Source: Shimia sp049116215 (GTDB lineage Bacteria; Pseudomonadota; Alphaproteobacteria; Rhodobacterales; Rhodobacteraceae). Taken from it: a stretch of 64,000 nt of DNA. Made by a program: the position numbers and the translations under genes. The notes under the pieces are model-generated. The model saw only the letters and a list, made by a program, of their open reading frames with translations, was not told where the DNA came from and did no database searches. The stretch is from contig NZ_JAGDZB010000001.1 in assembly GCF_049116215.1 (NCBI RefSeq), positions 62,001-126,000 of the forward strand, in the 5' to 3' direction. This document shows, piece by piece, positions 32,376-41,547 of this stretch; the first letter of the stretch is position 1, and every line of letters starts with the position of its first letter.

Positions 32376-33020
32376 ATGCCAAAGCAGTCTTTCTCGCATG
32401 TCTCCACCTGGGTGTTTGATCTCGACAACACCCTCTACCCGCCCGAAGCCCGTCTGTTTGATCAGATCGAGGTGCGGATGACCAACTATGTGATGACCGC
32501 TCTGGGCGTCGACCGCCCCAAGGCCAACCAACTGCGGCAAGACTATTGGGCGCGCTACGGCACGACCCTCACCGGCCTGATGCGCGAACACGATGTTGAC
32601 CCGGCGCCCTACCTGATTGATGTGCACGACATCTCACTGGATCACATGCAGGCCGACCACCTGCTGGCGCAATACATCAAAGAGCTGCCCGGCCGCCGCA
32701 TTGTCTACACCAACGGCACCGCGCCCTATGCCGAACGCGTGCTGGCCTCTCGCGGCTTGGACGGTCTGTTTGACGCCATCTACGGGGTCGAGCACGCCAA
32801 TTTCCTGCCCAAACCGGAACGCGCCGCCTTTGAAACCATCTTTGAGAAAGACGGCGTGGACACCAAAACCGCCGCCATGTTCGAAGACGACGCCCGCAAC
32901 CTGCAAGCCCCCCACGACATGGGCATGCGCACCGTGCACGTCGCGCCAGATCCGCTGGATCATGATCACATCCACTTCCACACCGACGATCTCACCGCTT
33001 TTCTGTCAAAACTACGCTAA
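32376..33020 (+). CDS. HAD-superfamily pyrimidine 5'-nucleotidase-like phosphatase
   Basis: 214 residues from the ATG at 32376. HAD motif I WVFDLDNTLYP (Asp15 nucleophile, Asp17), motif II YTNGT, motif III Lys in FLPKPE, and motif IV FEDDARN. The sequence pattern after motif I, with a small helical cap, matches the SDT1/pyrimidine 5'-nucleotidase subgroup common in alphaproteobacteria. It probably dephosphorylates nucleotides or related monophosphates in the cytoplasm. Confidence 0.88.
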   Translation: MPKQSFSHVSTWVFDLDNTLYPPEARLFDQIEVRMTNYVMTALGVDRPKANQLRQDYWARYGTTLTGLMREHDVDPAPYLIDVHDISLDHMQADHLLAQYIKELPGRRIVYTNGTAPYAERVLASRGLDGLFDAIYGVEHANFLPKPERAAFETIFEKDGVDTKTAAMFEDDARNLQAPHDMGMRTVHVAPDPLDHDHIHFHTDDLTAFLSKLR

Positions 33021-33235
33021 AGGTCGGGTCGGGCATGTGGTCGCAGTGCGACAAGGTGCCAGTTTAAACATGCAACCCAGATGAATATCTAAAGCATGCG
33101 GCAGGAGAGCCTTTCTGACAGGTCTGAGAGATCGGGGGAGCGCGGCAGTGTCGTGTCCCACAGTGCTATCTTTTAGCGTTATCCTCCCTGTTCCCCGCAC
33201 CCTCCCCGGCGCGGGCCCTGTAAAGGACTGCCCTT

Positions 33236-33442
33236 ATGAGCCTCGCCTCTGCCTCTGACGTTTCCGCCCCAACAACCAAAACCAAACTGGACCCGGCCAC
33301 CTGGGTTTGGGCCGGCATCGCCCTGCTTGTCGCCCTCTGGGGCACCTCGATTGTGATGTTTGGCGTGCCTGGTCTCTACATCCCGGCTGTGGCTTTGGTT
33401 CCCGTGGTTTACCTCGCTCTGATCCTGATTTCACGCGGGTGA
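33236..33442 (+). CDS. Small two-helix membrane protein
   Basis: 68 residues with AAAGGA before the ATG. A polar N-terminus is followed by two hydrophobic helices (VWAGIALLVALWGTSIVMFG and YIPAVALVPVVYLALILI). No family recognised. The 215-bp space upstream contains a short GTCGC-AGT-GCGAC hairpin at 33040 and a purine-rich run, but no RNA family I can name. Confidence 0.7.
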   Translation: MSLASASDVSAPTTKTKLDPATWVWAGIALLVALWGTSIVMFGVPGLYIPAVALVPVVYLALILISRG

Positions 33443-33504
33443 CATTTCATCCCCTTGGAACTGGTTTGAGCCAGGCGTAAGGTGCCGCGCAGGAGGCCTT
33501 TGCC

Positions 33505-34707
33505 ATGACTGAGACAACCCAAGTGGACATCCTGATTTCCGGCGGCGGCATCGCCGGTTTGACTGCCGCTGCCGCCTTTGGCGCTGCCGGATTTACCGTG
33601 CAATGCGTCGACCCTGCGCCCGCCATCACAGAGCGGGACGCCAAAGGTGCCGACATGCGCACAACAGCCTTCTTGCAACCGGCCCGCACGTTGCTGGAAG
33701 AGGCGGGCCTTTGGCAACGCCTCGACGCCCACGCCGCCCCGCTGCAAATCATGCGCATTGTCGACGCCGGTGGCGAAGTGGCCGAGCCGCGCATCGTGAA
33801 AGACTTCGATGCCTCCGACATCTCTGAACAGCCCTTTGGCTGGAACCTGCCAAACTGGCTCTTGCGCCGCGAAATGATCGCGCGACTGGAAGAGCTGCCC
33901 AATGTCGATCTGCGCATGGGCTGTGGCACCACCACGCTGTTCACCCGCACACATGAAGCCCGCGTTGGCCTGTCCGATGGCAGTCAAACCCGTGCCCGTC
34001 TGGTGATCGCCGCCGATGGCCGCAACTCGCCCATGCGCGAGGCTGCGGGCATCGGCACCAAGACCACACGCTATGGGCAAAAAGCGCTGGCGCTGGCGGT
34101 GACCCACCCGATCCCGCATGCCAACGTCTCCACCGAAATCCACCGCTCCGGCGGGCCTTTCACTTTGGTGCCATTGCCAGATCACAACGGCATGCCCTCG
34201 TCCGCTCTGGTTTGGATGGAACGCGGTCCACGCGCGCAAGAACTCTTTGCTATGGAAAAGGCCGAGTTTGAGGCGGAAATGACAGAGCGCAGTTGCGCTC
34301 TCTTTGGCCCGCTCACGCTGGCGTCCAACCGCACCATCTGGCCGATCATCTCGCAATCCGCCGACCGGCTCTACAGCCAGCGCCTCGCGCTGGTCGCTGA
34401 AGCCGCCCACGTCGTGCCCCCCATCGGCGCGCAGGGTCTGAACATGAGTTTGGGAGACATGCGCGTCCTGCTTGAACTGGCCAAAGCCGACCCCGCCGAT
34501 CTCGGCAGCGAGCGTATGCTGGAGCGTTACCACCGCAAACGCTTCGCCGAGGTCAAACTGCGCGTGAAAGGCATCGACATGCTCAACCGCGCCTCCATGG
34601 CCGAAGCGCAACCGCTGCGCAACGCCCGCGCCCTTGGCCTGAACGCGCTCTATTCGCTGGCGCCTGTGCGCAAAACACTGATGCAAATGGGGCTGGGCGT
34701 GCGCTGA
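33505..34707 (+). CDS. UbiH/UbiF/COQ6-family FAD monooxygenase
   Basis: 400 residues, AGGAGG before the ATG at 33505. FAD-dependent hydroxylase: dinucleotide motif ISGGGIAGLTAAAAFGAAG, the DG motif VIAADGRNSPMREAAG, and the ribityl-binding GLNMSLGDMRVL (family form GLN-G-D). Members hydroxylate the aromatic ring during ubiquinone synthesis. Which ring position it modifies cannot be told from the sequence; alphaproteobacteria often have one or two broad-specificity members. Confidence 0.9.
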   Translation: MTETTQVDILISGGGIAGLTAAAAFGAAGFTVQCVDPAPAITERDAKGADMRTTAFLQPARTLLEEAGLWQRLDAHAAPLQIMRIVDAGGEVAEPRIVKDFDASDISEQPFGWNLPNWLLRREMIARLEELPNVDLRMGCGTTTLFTRTHEARVGLSDGSQTRARLVIAADGRNSPMREAAGIGTKTTRYGQKALALAVTHPIPHANVSTEIHRSGGPFTLVPLPDHNGMPSSALVWMERGPRAQELFAMEKAEFEAEMTERSCALFGPLTLASNRTIWPIISQSADRLYSQRLALVAEAAHVVPPIGAQGLNMSLGDMRVLLELAKADPADLGSERMLERYHRKRFAEVKLRVKGIDMLNRASMAEAQPLRNARALGLNALYSLAPVRKTLMQMGLGVR

Positions 34708-34710
34708 CCG

Positions 34711-35409
34711 ATGCGGTCGCTAAGTACCTTCCTCAGCAATCATTGGCAGCTTCTGACCCTGACGCTGCTAATCACGCTCTTGTGGAACACCGATGTGCTA
34801 TTGCCGCTGCGCATTCTCACGGTGTTCCTACATGAGCTCTCGCATGCAGTCGCCGCAATAGCCACCGGAGGCGAAGTCCTCAGCCTGTCAGTAAGCCCCA
34901 ACGAAGGCGGTCTGGTCACCGCTCGCGGCGGCAGCCCGTTCTGGATCACCTCGGCCGGATACCTCGGCTCACTCCTGATCGGCGCCGCGCTCTTTGTTCT
35001 GGCACTGCGCACCCATTGGGACCGGACCATCTTGGCGGTGTTCGGCGTCATCACCCTATCGGTGGCGGCTTTCTATGTGCGCGATCTCTTTGCGCTTGGC
35101 TTCACATTTGCCACCGGCGCGGCGATGCTACTGGCCAGCCGCTTCCTCAGCATGGACATCAACGATATGATCCTGCGTACCATCGGCATCAGCAGCATGA
35201 TCTACGCACCTCTGGACATTTTTGACGACACCATCCGCCGCGCCCACCTGCGCTCTGATGCACGTATTCTGGCGGAACAGGTTGGCGGCTCGACACTGTT
35301 TTGGGGCGGACTCTGGCTGGTGATCAGCCTTGGGGTAATTGCCCTCACTCTTCGCTACGGACTGCCCTCAAACAGCAACATCACTATGCGCCGACTGACA
35401 ACACGTTGA
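34711..35409 (+). CDS. M50B-type membrane metalloprotease
   Basis: 232 residues starting 3 bp after the hydroxylase gene, so probably co-transcribed with it. HELSH (His41, Glu42, His45) is the zinc motif in the first part of the protein, followed by a TGGEV...SAGYLGS pattern that matches the Peptidase_M50B family. About six hydrophobic helices. A second-motif Asp may lie in LDIFDD near residue 170. Such proteases cleave substrates within or near the membrane; the target is unknown, and no partner such as a sigma or anti-sigma factor is adjacent. Confidence 0.8.
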   Translation: MRSLSTFLSNHWQLLTLTLLITLLWNTDVLLPLRILTVFLHELSHAVAAIATGGEVLSLSVSPNEGGLVTARGGSPFWITSAGYLGSLLIGAALFVLALRTHWDRTILAVFGVITLSVAAFYVRDLFALGFTFATGAAMLLASRFLSMDINDMILRTIGISSMIYAPLDIFDDTIRRAHLRSDARILAEQVGGSTLFWGGLWLVISLGVIALTLRYGLPSNSNITMRRLTTR

Positions 35410-35478
35410 CCAACGCGCAGCCATTTCTGCAAAGCAAACACCAAAATCAAACGGAGGCAGCGCCAAAAACGCCACCTC

Positions 35479-35514
35479 CGCAAAACAGTCGTAATACCGA
35501 CGCGATACCGACGT
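35479..35514 (+). repeat. 36-bp triple-unit intergenic element, copy 3
   Basis: Third copy of the element at 4806 and 16083, same orientation, between convergent genes. It ends one base before the stop codon of the minus-strand aminotransferase gene (35516). Confidence 0.8.
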
Positions 35515-35515
35515 G

Positions 35516-36634
35516 CTAAAGCACCGTATCGAGCACATTTCGTAAACGATTTATTGTCGCGTCCACGTCGTACAATTTATCCAATCCAAACAGCCCCAGC
35601 CGGAAGGTCATGAAGCCCTCAGGCTCATCACAGGCCAGCGGTACACCGGCCGCAATCTGCATACCCTCAGCAGCAAACTTGCTGCCGTTCTGAACACCTG
35701 GATCGCCGGTGTAGCTCACCACCACCCCCGGCGCGCCAAAGCCATCCGCCGCAACCGATTGAATGCCTTTGTCTTTCAGCAAGTTACGCACACCGTCGCC
35801 CAAAGCCCACTGCGCCAAACGCAGCTTATCAAAGCCATATTCTTTGGTTTCCAACATGGTGTCGCGGAACGCCCGCAGCGAATCTGTTGGCATGGTCGCG
35901 TGGTAGGCATGGCCGCCATTCTCATAAGCCACCATGATGTCACGCCACTTTTTCAGATCGAGCGCAAAGCTGTCAGACTGGGTATTTTCCAACCGCGCCA
36001 AGGCCTTATCCGACATCATCACCAGCCCAGCGGACGGTGACGCGCTCCAACCTTTCTGCGGTGCAGAGCACAACACATCTACACCCAACGCTTTCATGTC
36101 GATCCAAACACAACCCGACGCGATGCAATCGAGAACCATTAGAGCGCCAACCTCATGTGCGGCGTCAGCCATGGCCTTGATGTAGTCATCTGGCAAGATC
36201 ACACCGGCGCTGGTTTCCACATGAGGCGCAAAGACAACCTGCGGTTTTTGCTTATGAATTTCCGCAACCACGTCTGCGATCGGTGCTGGTGCAAACGGCG
36301 CAGTGGCCCCGTTTCCAGTCTGCCGCGCCTTCATCACCGTGCTCTCCGCCGCAAAGCCGCCAGCTTCAAAAATCTGGCTCCAGCGGTAAGAGAACCACCC
36401 GTTGCGCACCACCAATGTTTTCTGCCCCGCCGCAAACTGCCGCGCCACAGCTTCCATTCCATAGGTTCCGCCACCGGGCACCAAGGCCACCGCATCAGCG
36501 TTATAGACCTGCTTCAACAGGTCGGAGATGTCCCGCATAACCTGCTGAAAAGTCTTGGACATATGGTTCAAAGATCGGTCCGTGAAAACCACGGAAAACT
36601 CGCTCAGCCCACCGGGATCGATATCATGTGCCAT
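35516..36634 (-). CDS. Class V aminotransferase
   Basis: 372 residues from the ATG at 36634, which follows AAGGAG; the longer frame to 36694 has no ribosome site. Fold-type I PLP enzyme with VLDCIASG (Asp169 contacts the cofactor) and the Schiff-base lysine in APQKGWSASP (Lys194). It resembles the alanine-glyoxylate/serine-pyruvate group of class V. Substrate not determinable. It lies downstream of, and in the same direction as, two Lrp-type regulator genes. Confidence 0.88.
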   Translation of the reverse strand: MAHDIDPGGLSEFSVVFTDRSLNHMSKTFQQVMRDISDLLKQVYNADAVALVPGGGTYGMEAVARQFAAGQKTLVVRNGWFSYRWSQIFEAGGFAAESTVMKARQTGNGATAPFAPAPIADVVAEIHKQKPQVVFAPHVETSAGVILPDDYIKAMADAAHEVGALMVLDCIASGCVWIDMKALGVDVLCSAPQKGWSASPSAGLVMMSDKALARLENTQSDSFALDLKKWRDIMVAYENGGHAYHATMPTDSLRAFRDTMLETKEYGFDKLRLAQWALGDGVRNLLKDKGIQSVAADGFGAPGVVVSYTGDPGVQNGSKFAAEGMQIAAGVPLACDEPEGFMTFRLGLFGLDKLYDVDATINRLRNVLDTVL

Positions 36635-36733
36635 GGGGAAACTCCTTATCATGTTACATAAGGTGTAGCCCAAAGTGGCGCGCCAACCAATCACCCAAAG
36701 CCTTCAAGACCCTTCGTCATTTCAATCAAGCGT

Positions 36734-37189
36734 TTACAGCGGCCCCGGCCGCCGCTCTTCGCTCAACAAAACATTAGCCTCCACATTTCCGACACCCGGC
36801 AAAGTCATCACCCGCCGCCGCAAAACCCGTTCAAAATCAGATATATCGCGGGCCGTGACCCGGAGTCGGTAGTCATACAATCCCAGTACATGCTCCACGG
36901 TCTGCACCTCTGGAATGGCCGAAACCGCCCGCTCAAAATCGTCCAAACTCACCCGCCCTTTGGTGGCCAGCTTCACGCCCAAGAACACTGTCACCCCAAA
37001 GCCGAGCTTCTCATAATCCAGGTCCAGCTTCCGCCCCGCAATCGCACCACTGTCCTGCAACCGCTTGATCCGCCGCCAGGTTGCCGGCTGCGACAAGCCA
37101 AACCGCCGCCCCAAAGCGCCAGCGTTCTGGGTGGCATCTTCTGCTAACGCCTTGAGAAGAATACGATCAATCTCATCCAACTCGATCAT
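36734..37189 (-). CDS. Lrp/AsnC-family regulator 1
   Basis: 151 residues. N-terminal helix-turn-helix (LDEIDRILLKALAEDATQNAGALGRRFGLSQPATWRRIKRLQDSGA) and a C-terminal RAM/ligand-binding domain. The ATG overlaps the stop of the second Lrp gene by 4 bp. The pair probably forms hetero- or homo-oligomers that sense amino acids. ilvC (branched-chain amino acids) is divergent from the pair. Confidence 0.92.
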   Translation of the reverse strand: MIELDEIDRILLKALAEDATQNAGALGRRFGLSQPATWRRIKRLQDSGAIAGRKLDLDYEKLGFGVTVFLGVKLATKGRVSLDDFERAVSAIPEVQTVEHVLGLYDYRLRVTARDISDFERVLRRRVMTLPGVGNVEANVLLSEERRPGPL

Positions 37190-37641
37190 ATCGGCAGGCT
37201 TTCATCAGATTTAATCCGCGCCACATGCATGAGAGATTCAATGTCCGCAATATGCGGCAACGTCAGAATACGGCTGCGATACACTTCCTGATAATGCCCC
37301 ATGTCTTTGGCAATCACCGACAGTCGCACATCCACACGCCCGAGAAACGTTTGTATTTCCGTGACTTCCGGAATGTCCCGCGCCGCTTCGATAAACTCAT
37401 CAAACGCCCGCGATTGCGTCTTATCCAACGTCACCCGCAACGAGACTTCCACCGTATAACCAAGTGCCTGCCAATCGATCACAGCCCGCTGGCCACGCAA
37501 TACCCCGGCGTCCTTTAGCTTCTCAATCCGCCGCGTCAGGCGAGCGGTCGTCAAAGACAAGCGATCCGCCAAATCAGGCACAGACTGAGTCGGGTCCGCC
37601 TGCATGTAGCGCAGTATCCGCCGATCAAGGTCATCAAGCAT
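37186..37641 (-). CDS. Lrp/AsnC-family regulator 2
   Basis: 151 residues from the ATG at 37641; a GTG at 37653 is an alternative. Same two-domain Lrp build as its neighbour (LDDLDRRILRYMQADPTQSVPDLADRLSLT at the start; TEIQTFLGRVDVRLSVIAKDMGHY in the effector domain) but clearly a different paralogue. It is divergent from ilvC, with 130 bp between the starts, so ilvC is the most likely local target. Confidence 0.92.
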   Translation of the reverse strand: MLDDLDRRILRYMQADPTQSVPDLADRLSLTTARLTRRIEKLKDAGVLRGQRAVIDWQALGYTVEVSLRVTLDKTQSRAFDEFIEAARDIPEVTEIQTFLGRVDVRLSVIAKDMGHYQEVYRSRILTLPHIADIESLMHVARIKSDESLPI

Positions 37642-37771
37642 GAATTTCACCAATTATCACTTCTGGGGGAATGATTACACCTATTTTCCGCAAAAATTCC
37701 AGCGAAACATGGTCGCTCACCACCACAAAAACCGTATTCTGCCCCCAGACACAAACAGAGGAGCGCCCATC

Positions 37772-38794
37772 ATGCGCGTTTATTACGATCGCGATTGCGA
37801 CATTAACCTGATCAAAGACCTGAACGTTGCCATCCTGGGCTACGGGTCCCAAGGTCACGCCCACGCGCTGAACCTGCGCGACTCCGGCGCGAAAAACGTT
37901 GTGGTTGCTCTGCGCGAAGGCTCCCCATCTGCAAAGAAAGCCGAAGGCGAAGGCCTGAAAGTTATGGGCATCGCCGAAGCGGCTGCTTGGTGTGACGTGA
38001 TCATGTTCACCATGCCCGACGAACTTCAGGCAGAAACCTACAAGAAATACGTACACGACAATATCAAGCCAGGCGCCGCCATCGCGTTTGCCCACGGCCT
38101 GAACGTGCACTTCGGCCTGATCGAGCCAAAAGAAGGCGTGGACGTGATCATGATGGCGCCAAAAGGCCCAGGTCACACCGTGCGCGGTGAATACACTAAA
38201 GGCGGCGGCGTACCTTGCTTGGTAGCTGTTGACACCGACGCAACCGGCAAAGCGCTGGAAATCGGCCTGTCCTACTGTTCCGCCATCGGTGGCGGCCGCT
38301 CCGGCATCATCGAAACCAACTTCCGCGAGGAGTGTGAAACCGACCTGTTCGGCGAGCAAGCTGTTCTCTGCGGCGGCCTGGTAGAGCTGATCCGCTGTGG
38401 TTTTGAAACTCTGGTGGAAGCCGGCTATGCCCCTGAAATGGCGTACTTTGAGTGCCTGCACGAAGTGAAGCTGATCGTGGATCTGATCTATGAAGGCGGC
38501 ATCGCAAACATGGATTACTCCATCTCCAACACTGCAGAATATGGCCAGTACGTCACCGGCCCACGCATCCTGAACTACGACGAGACCAAAGCGCGTATGA
38601 AAGACGTTCTGTCTGACATCCAGTCCGGCAAATTTGTACGTGACTTCATGCTGGAAAATGCTGTTGGTCAGCCAACCATCAAAGCGTCCCGCCGTGCCAA
38701 CGACGAGCACCAGATCGAAGCCACCGGTGAGAAACTGCGCGGCATGATGCCTTGGATCTCTGCCGGTAAAATGGTCGACAAAGCAAAGAACTAA
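37772..38794 (+). CDS. ilvC: Ketol-acid reductoisomerase, class I
   Basis: 340 residues from the ATG at 37772, preceded by AGAGGAG; the frame is open upstream to 37640 without coding support. IlvC isomerises and reduces 2-acetolactate and 2-aceto-2-hydroxybutyrate with NADPH in valine, leucine and isoleucine synthesis. Rossmann motif LGYGSQGHAHALNLRDSG, Mg2+ ligands in the ETDLFGEQAVLCGG region, and a knotted helical C-domain. Length and lack of a second knotted repeat place it in class I. A strong terminator follows. Confidence 0.97.
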   Translation: MRVYYDRDCDINLIKDLNVAILGYGSQGHAHALNLRDSGAKNVVVALREGSPSAKKAEGEGLKVMGIAEAAAWCDVIMFTMPDELQAETYKKYVHDNIKPGAAIAFAHGLNVHFGLIEPKEGVDVIMMAPKGPGHTVRGEYTKGGGVPCLVAVDTDATGKALEIGLSYCSAIGGGRSGIIETNFREECETDLFGEQAVLCGGLVELIRCGFETLVEAGYAPEMAYFECLHEVKLIVDLIYEGGIANMDYSISNTAEYGQYVTGPRILNYDETKARMKDVLSDIQSGKFVRDFMLENAVGQPTIKASRRANDEHQIEATGEKLRGMMPWISAGKMVDKAKN

Positions 38795-38810
38795 GCGGTT
38801 CAACGTTGGG

Positions 38811-38839
38811 AAAAGGGGAGCTTTGGCTCCCCTTTTTTT
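38811..38839 (+). terminator. Rho-independent terminator after ilvC
   Basis: Perfect 11-bp stem AAAAGGGGAGC / GCTCCCCTTTT, 4-base loop, and a run of seven T starting within the stem. Confidence 0.92.
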
Positions 38840-38925
38840 GGTTAGAGCCATCACTTTCCAATCACCTATTTGACCTTTTCGTCGCCACGAAGCATGGTCC
38901 ATCCGTTGATTTAGGGGACCTTCGC

Positions 38926-39279
38926 ATGACCAACGACACAAACGGAAAAAAGACTCTGTTTACCCCCACGTGGTTGCGGGCGGTGTTGCGTGGAGAACGC
39001 CCCTCTGGCGAAACTTTTTGGGTCGGCAACTACGGGACTGCCTTGTTCCATCAACCTCTCATGGCACTCCTTTTGGTATTGCCAATCAATGAAGCCATTC
39101 CAGGTACCTTGGCTGCATTGTTGGCTCTGTATCAGTTTGCCCTGACAATTGCCGTTGCGCGGTCTCGCCCTGGCGCTCCCACCCCCTTGGGCTGGAAATT
39201 CGCAGGCATTCTCATCACCTTTGGGCACGCTGCTCTTTTTACATTTCTCGCCCTGTCGCTTTTTGCAGGCAACACATGA
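38926..39279 (+). CDS. Small three-helix membrane protein
   Basis: 117 residues from the ATG at 38926; an upstream in-frame ATG at 38806 would read through the ilvC terminator and is rejected. A basic N-terminus leads to three hydrophobic helices (~45-62, 66-84, 95-115). Its stop overlaps the EamA gene start by 4 bp (ATGA), so the two are co-translated. No family recognised; possibly an accessory of the exporter. Confidence 0.72.
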   Translation: MTNDTNGKKTLFTPTWLRAVLRGERPSGETFWVGNYGTALFHQPLMALLLVLPINEAIPGTLAALLALYQFALTIAVARSRPGAPTPLGWKFAGILITFGHAALFTFLALSLFAGNT

Positions 39280-40196
39280 CTTCTACTCCTGAGATCACCC
39301 TCAAAAGTTGGATAATGGTCGCTCTGCTTGGGCTGATCTGGGGGGGGACTTTCATGGTGCAGAAACTCGCGCTTGGCCACCTGCCACCTTTTTGGGTTGC
39401 CGCCGGACGGATTGGTTTTGCAGCGGTGATTACCGTCGCGATTTGGCAGATGCGTGGCGGGCGTATGTTCACAACTCAAGAAACGGACTGGACAAGGTTG
39501 GGGTTTGTCTCGGTATTCAGTGCCGCTGTGCCCTTCATGTTGCTGGCTTGGGCGCAACAATACGTCACCTCTGCCTTCACCGGTGTCTCAATGGCCGCTG
39601 TCGCCTTGATTGTACTGCCGCTTGCACATATCCTTGTTCCTGGCGAACGCATGACCCTGCGCCGCAACTTTGGCTTCTTCATCGGCTTTGCGGGCGTGCT
39701 TGTCCTGATTGGACCTGCGGCCTTTGCCTCCAGCGGCAGCCCATTGGAAACCGCAGGGCAGATTGCCTGCCTCGCGGCCGCAAGTTGTTACGGCGTTTCC
39801 TCAATCGTGCTGCGCAAACTCCCTCCACTCGACCCCGTCGGCCTAGCTGCTGCAACCCTGATTTTTGGCAGCTGTATGGTCATCCCATTGGCGTTCATTC
39901 AACATGGCTTGCCACCGACGCCCCCACTGGAGGGGCTAGCGCTGGTTGCATTGCTTGGCCTTGTGCCCACAGCCGGAGCCACGCTGTTGCGCATCGTGGT
40001 GATCCGCAGCGCTGGCCCCGTGTTCATGAGCCTCACCAATTATCAGGTGCCGCTCTGGTCGGTTGTGTTTGGGGTGACGCTGATGGGAGAGCCGCTGCCC
40101 GGCTCTATGGTGTGGGCTACGCTTCTGATTCTATCTGGTGTAGCATTGAGCCAGCTCGGGGCCTTGCAGCGCCTATTTGGCTCAAAAACCGTATGA
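39276..40196 (+). CDS. EamA-family (DMT) transporter
   Basis: 306 residues, about ten helices in two EamA repeats. First-repeat signature LGLIWGGTFMVQKLALGHLPPFWVAAGRI; the second begins near AGQIACLAAASCYGVSSIVLRKL. Drug/metabolite transporter superfamily, usually exporting amino acids, purines or small metabolites. It is coupled to the preceding small membrane protein gene and convergent with glmM, with 4 bp between stops. Confidence 0.9.
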   Translation: MTSTPEITLKSWIMVALLGLIWGGTFMVQKLALGHLPPFWVAAGRIGFAAVITVAIWQMRGGRMFTTQETDWTRLGFVSVFSAAVPFMLLAWAQQYVTSAFTGVSMAAVALIVLPLAHILVPGERMTLRRNFGFFIGFAGVLVLIGPAAFASSGSPLETAGQIACLAAASCYGVSSIVLRKLPPLDPVGLAAATLIFGSCMVIPLAFIQHGLPPTPPLEGLALVALLGLVPTAGATLLRIVVIRSAGPVFMSLTNYQVPLWSVVFGVTLMGEPLPGSMVWATLLILSGVALSQLGALQRLFGSKTV

Positions 40197-40200
40197 CTGT

Positions 40201-41547
40201 TCAGGCGACGGCGGCCTGAACAGCATCGACGACACTGTCGACGGTGCGCTCCAATAGCTGCGCATCCTCACACTCAGCCATCACGCGCACAAGTGGCTCT
40301 GTACCGGATTTACGGATCAACAGACGCCCTTGCCCAACCAACGCCGCTTCCGCATCCAAAATCGCTGCCTTAACTGTGTCAGCGTCCAACGGTGACTGCC
40401 CGGCGCTATAGCGCACGTTCTTGAGCATCTGAGGCACGGTTTCAAACACCTGCGCCAACTCAGACGCCTTTTTACCGCTTTCCACCATCGCAGCGAGAAA
40501 CTGCAGGCCAGCCATCAGACCATCGCCTGTGGTGGCGTAATCCGTCATCACGATGTGCCCAGATTGCTCGCCACCCAAATTGAAACCACCTTTGCGCATG
40601 GCTTCCACGACATAACGGTCCCCAACCGCCGTGCGCTCCAACCGCAAGCCTTTGCCTTCCAAGAAACGCTCCAAACCGAGATTGGACATCACGGTCGCTA
40701 CAAGTGCGCCACCTTTCAACCGACCTTGCTCCGCCCATTGGCTGGCCAGAAGCCCCATGATCTGATCACCGTCGGCCACTTTGCCCTTCTCGTCGATGAT
40801 CATCACCCGATCGGCGTCGCCATCTAGACAGATCCCGACATCAGCGCCATGAGCGACAACGGTCTCCTGCGCGGTGCGCGGGCTAGTAGACCCGCAATTC
40901 TCGTTGATGTTGTAGCCGTTTGGCGTGACACCAACTGTGATCACTTCCGCACCCAGCTCCCACAGGGCCTCCGGTGCCGCACGGTAGGCCGCGCCGTTGG
41001 CGCAATCGATCACCACCTTCACACCACGCAAAGGCAAGTCCCGCGGGAGAGAGCTTTTTACACGTTCAATATAGCGGAACCGCCCATCATCAATCCGTTG
41101 TGCGCGGCCAATGTTTTGCGCTTGAGCAAGCTCGACGCCGCTTTCAATCAGCTTCTCCAGTTCCAGCTCAACTTCGTCGGACAGCTTGAACCCGTCCGGT
41201 CCAAAGAACTTGATCCCATTGTCATCTGCGGGATTGTGGCTGGCGGAAATCATCACACCAAGATCGGCTCGCATTGAGGTTGTGAGCAAACCAACCGCGG
41301 GCGTTGGTACAGGACCAAGCAAAAACACATTCATGCCAGTGGACGTCAAACCTGCGGTAAGCGCGTTCTCAAACATATAACCTGATAGCCGCGTATCTTT
41401 GCCAATCACCACCCGGTGCTGGTTGGTGCCGTCATTTCGAAAATACCGCCCAACAGCCGCCCCGATCCGCAACGCCATTTCAGCGGTCATTGGATAGGTA
41501 TTGGCAGTGCCGCGAACCCCGTCGGTTCCAAAAAATTTACGCGTCAT
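40201..41547 (-). CDS. glmM: Phosphoglucosamine mutase
   Basis: 448 residues. GlmM converts glucosamine-6-phosphate to glucosamine-1-phosphate on the way to UDP-GlcNAc, for peptidoglycan and lipid A. The active-site phosphoserine lies in VMISASHNPADDNG (Ser103), the metal loop is CLDGDADRVMI, the sugar-binding loop is GGEQSGHI, and the phosphate-binding end is RKSGTEPLVRVM. Its start overlaps the folP end by 11 bp; folB-folP-glmM form one unit. Confidence 0.96.
   Translation of the reverse strand: MTRKFFGTDGVRGTANTYPMTAEMALRIGAAVGRYFRNDGTNQHRVVIGKDTRLSGYMFENALTAGLTSTGMNVFLLGPVPTPAVGLLTTSMRADLGVMISASHNPADDNGIKFFGPDGFKLSDEVELELEKLIESGVELAQAQNIGRAQRIDDGRFRYIERVKSSLPRDLPLRGVKVVIDCANGAAYRAAPEALWELGAEVITVGVTPNGYNINENCGSTSPRTAQETVVAHGADVGICLDGDADRVMIIDEKGKVADGDQIMGLLASQWAEQGRLKGGALVATVMSNLGLERFLEGKGLRLERTAVGDRYVVEAMRKGGFNLGGEQSGHIVMTDYATTGDGLMAGLQFLAAMVESGKKASELAQVFETVPQMLKNVRYSAGQSPLDADTVKAAILDAEAALVGQGRLLIRKSGTEPLVRVMAECEDAQLLERTVDSVVDAVQAAVA

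Noticed and set aside
33090..33175. Purine-rich GGAGAG-type stretch resembling part of a glycine riboswitch
   Set aside because: The conserved core of the glycine aptamer and its second unit are absent, and the following gene is not glycine-related.
37634..38941. 435-codon minus-strand frame over ilvC
   Set aside because: Shadow of ilvC, which has its full set of family motifs and a terminator.
39308..40219. 303-codon plus-strand frame inside the EamA gene
   Set aside because: Alternative frame of a clear membrane transporter; its product is Cys/Arg/His-rich without a family.
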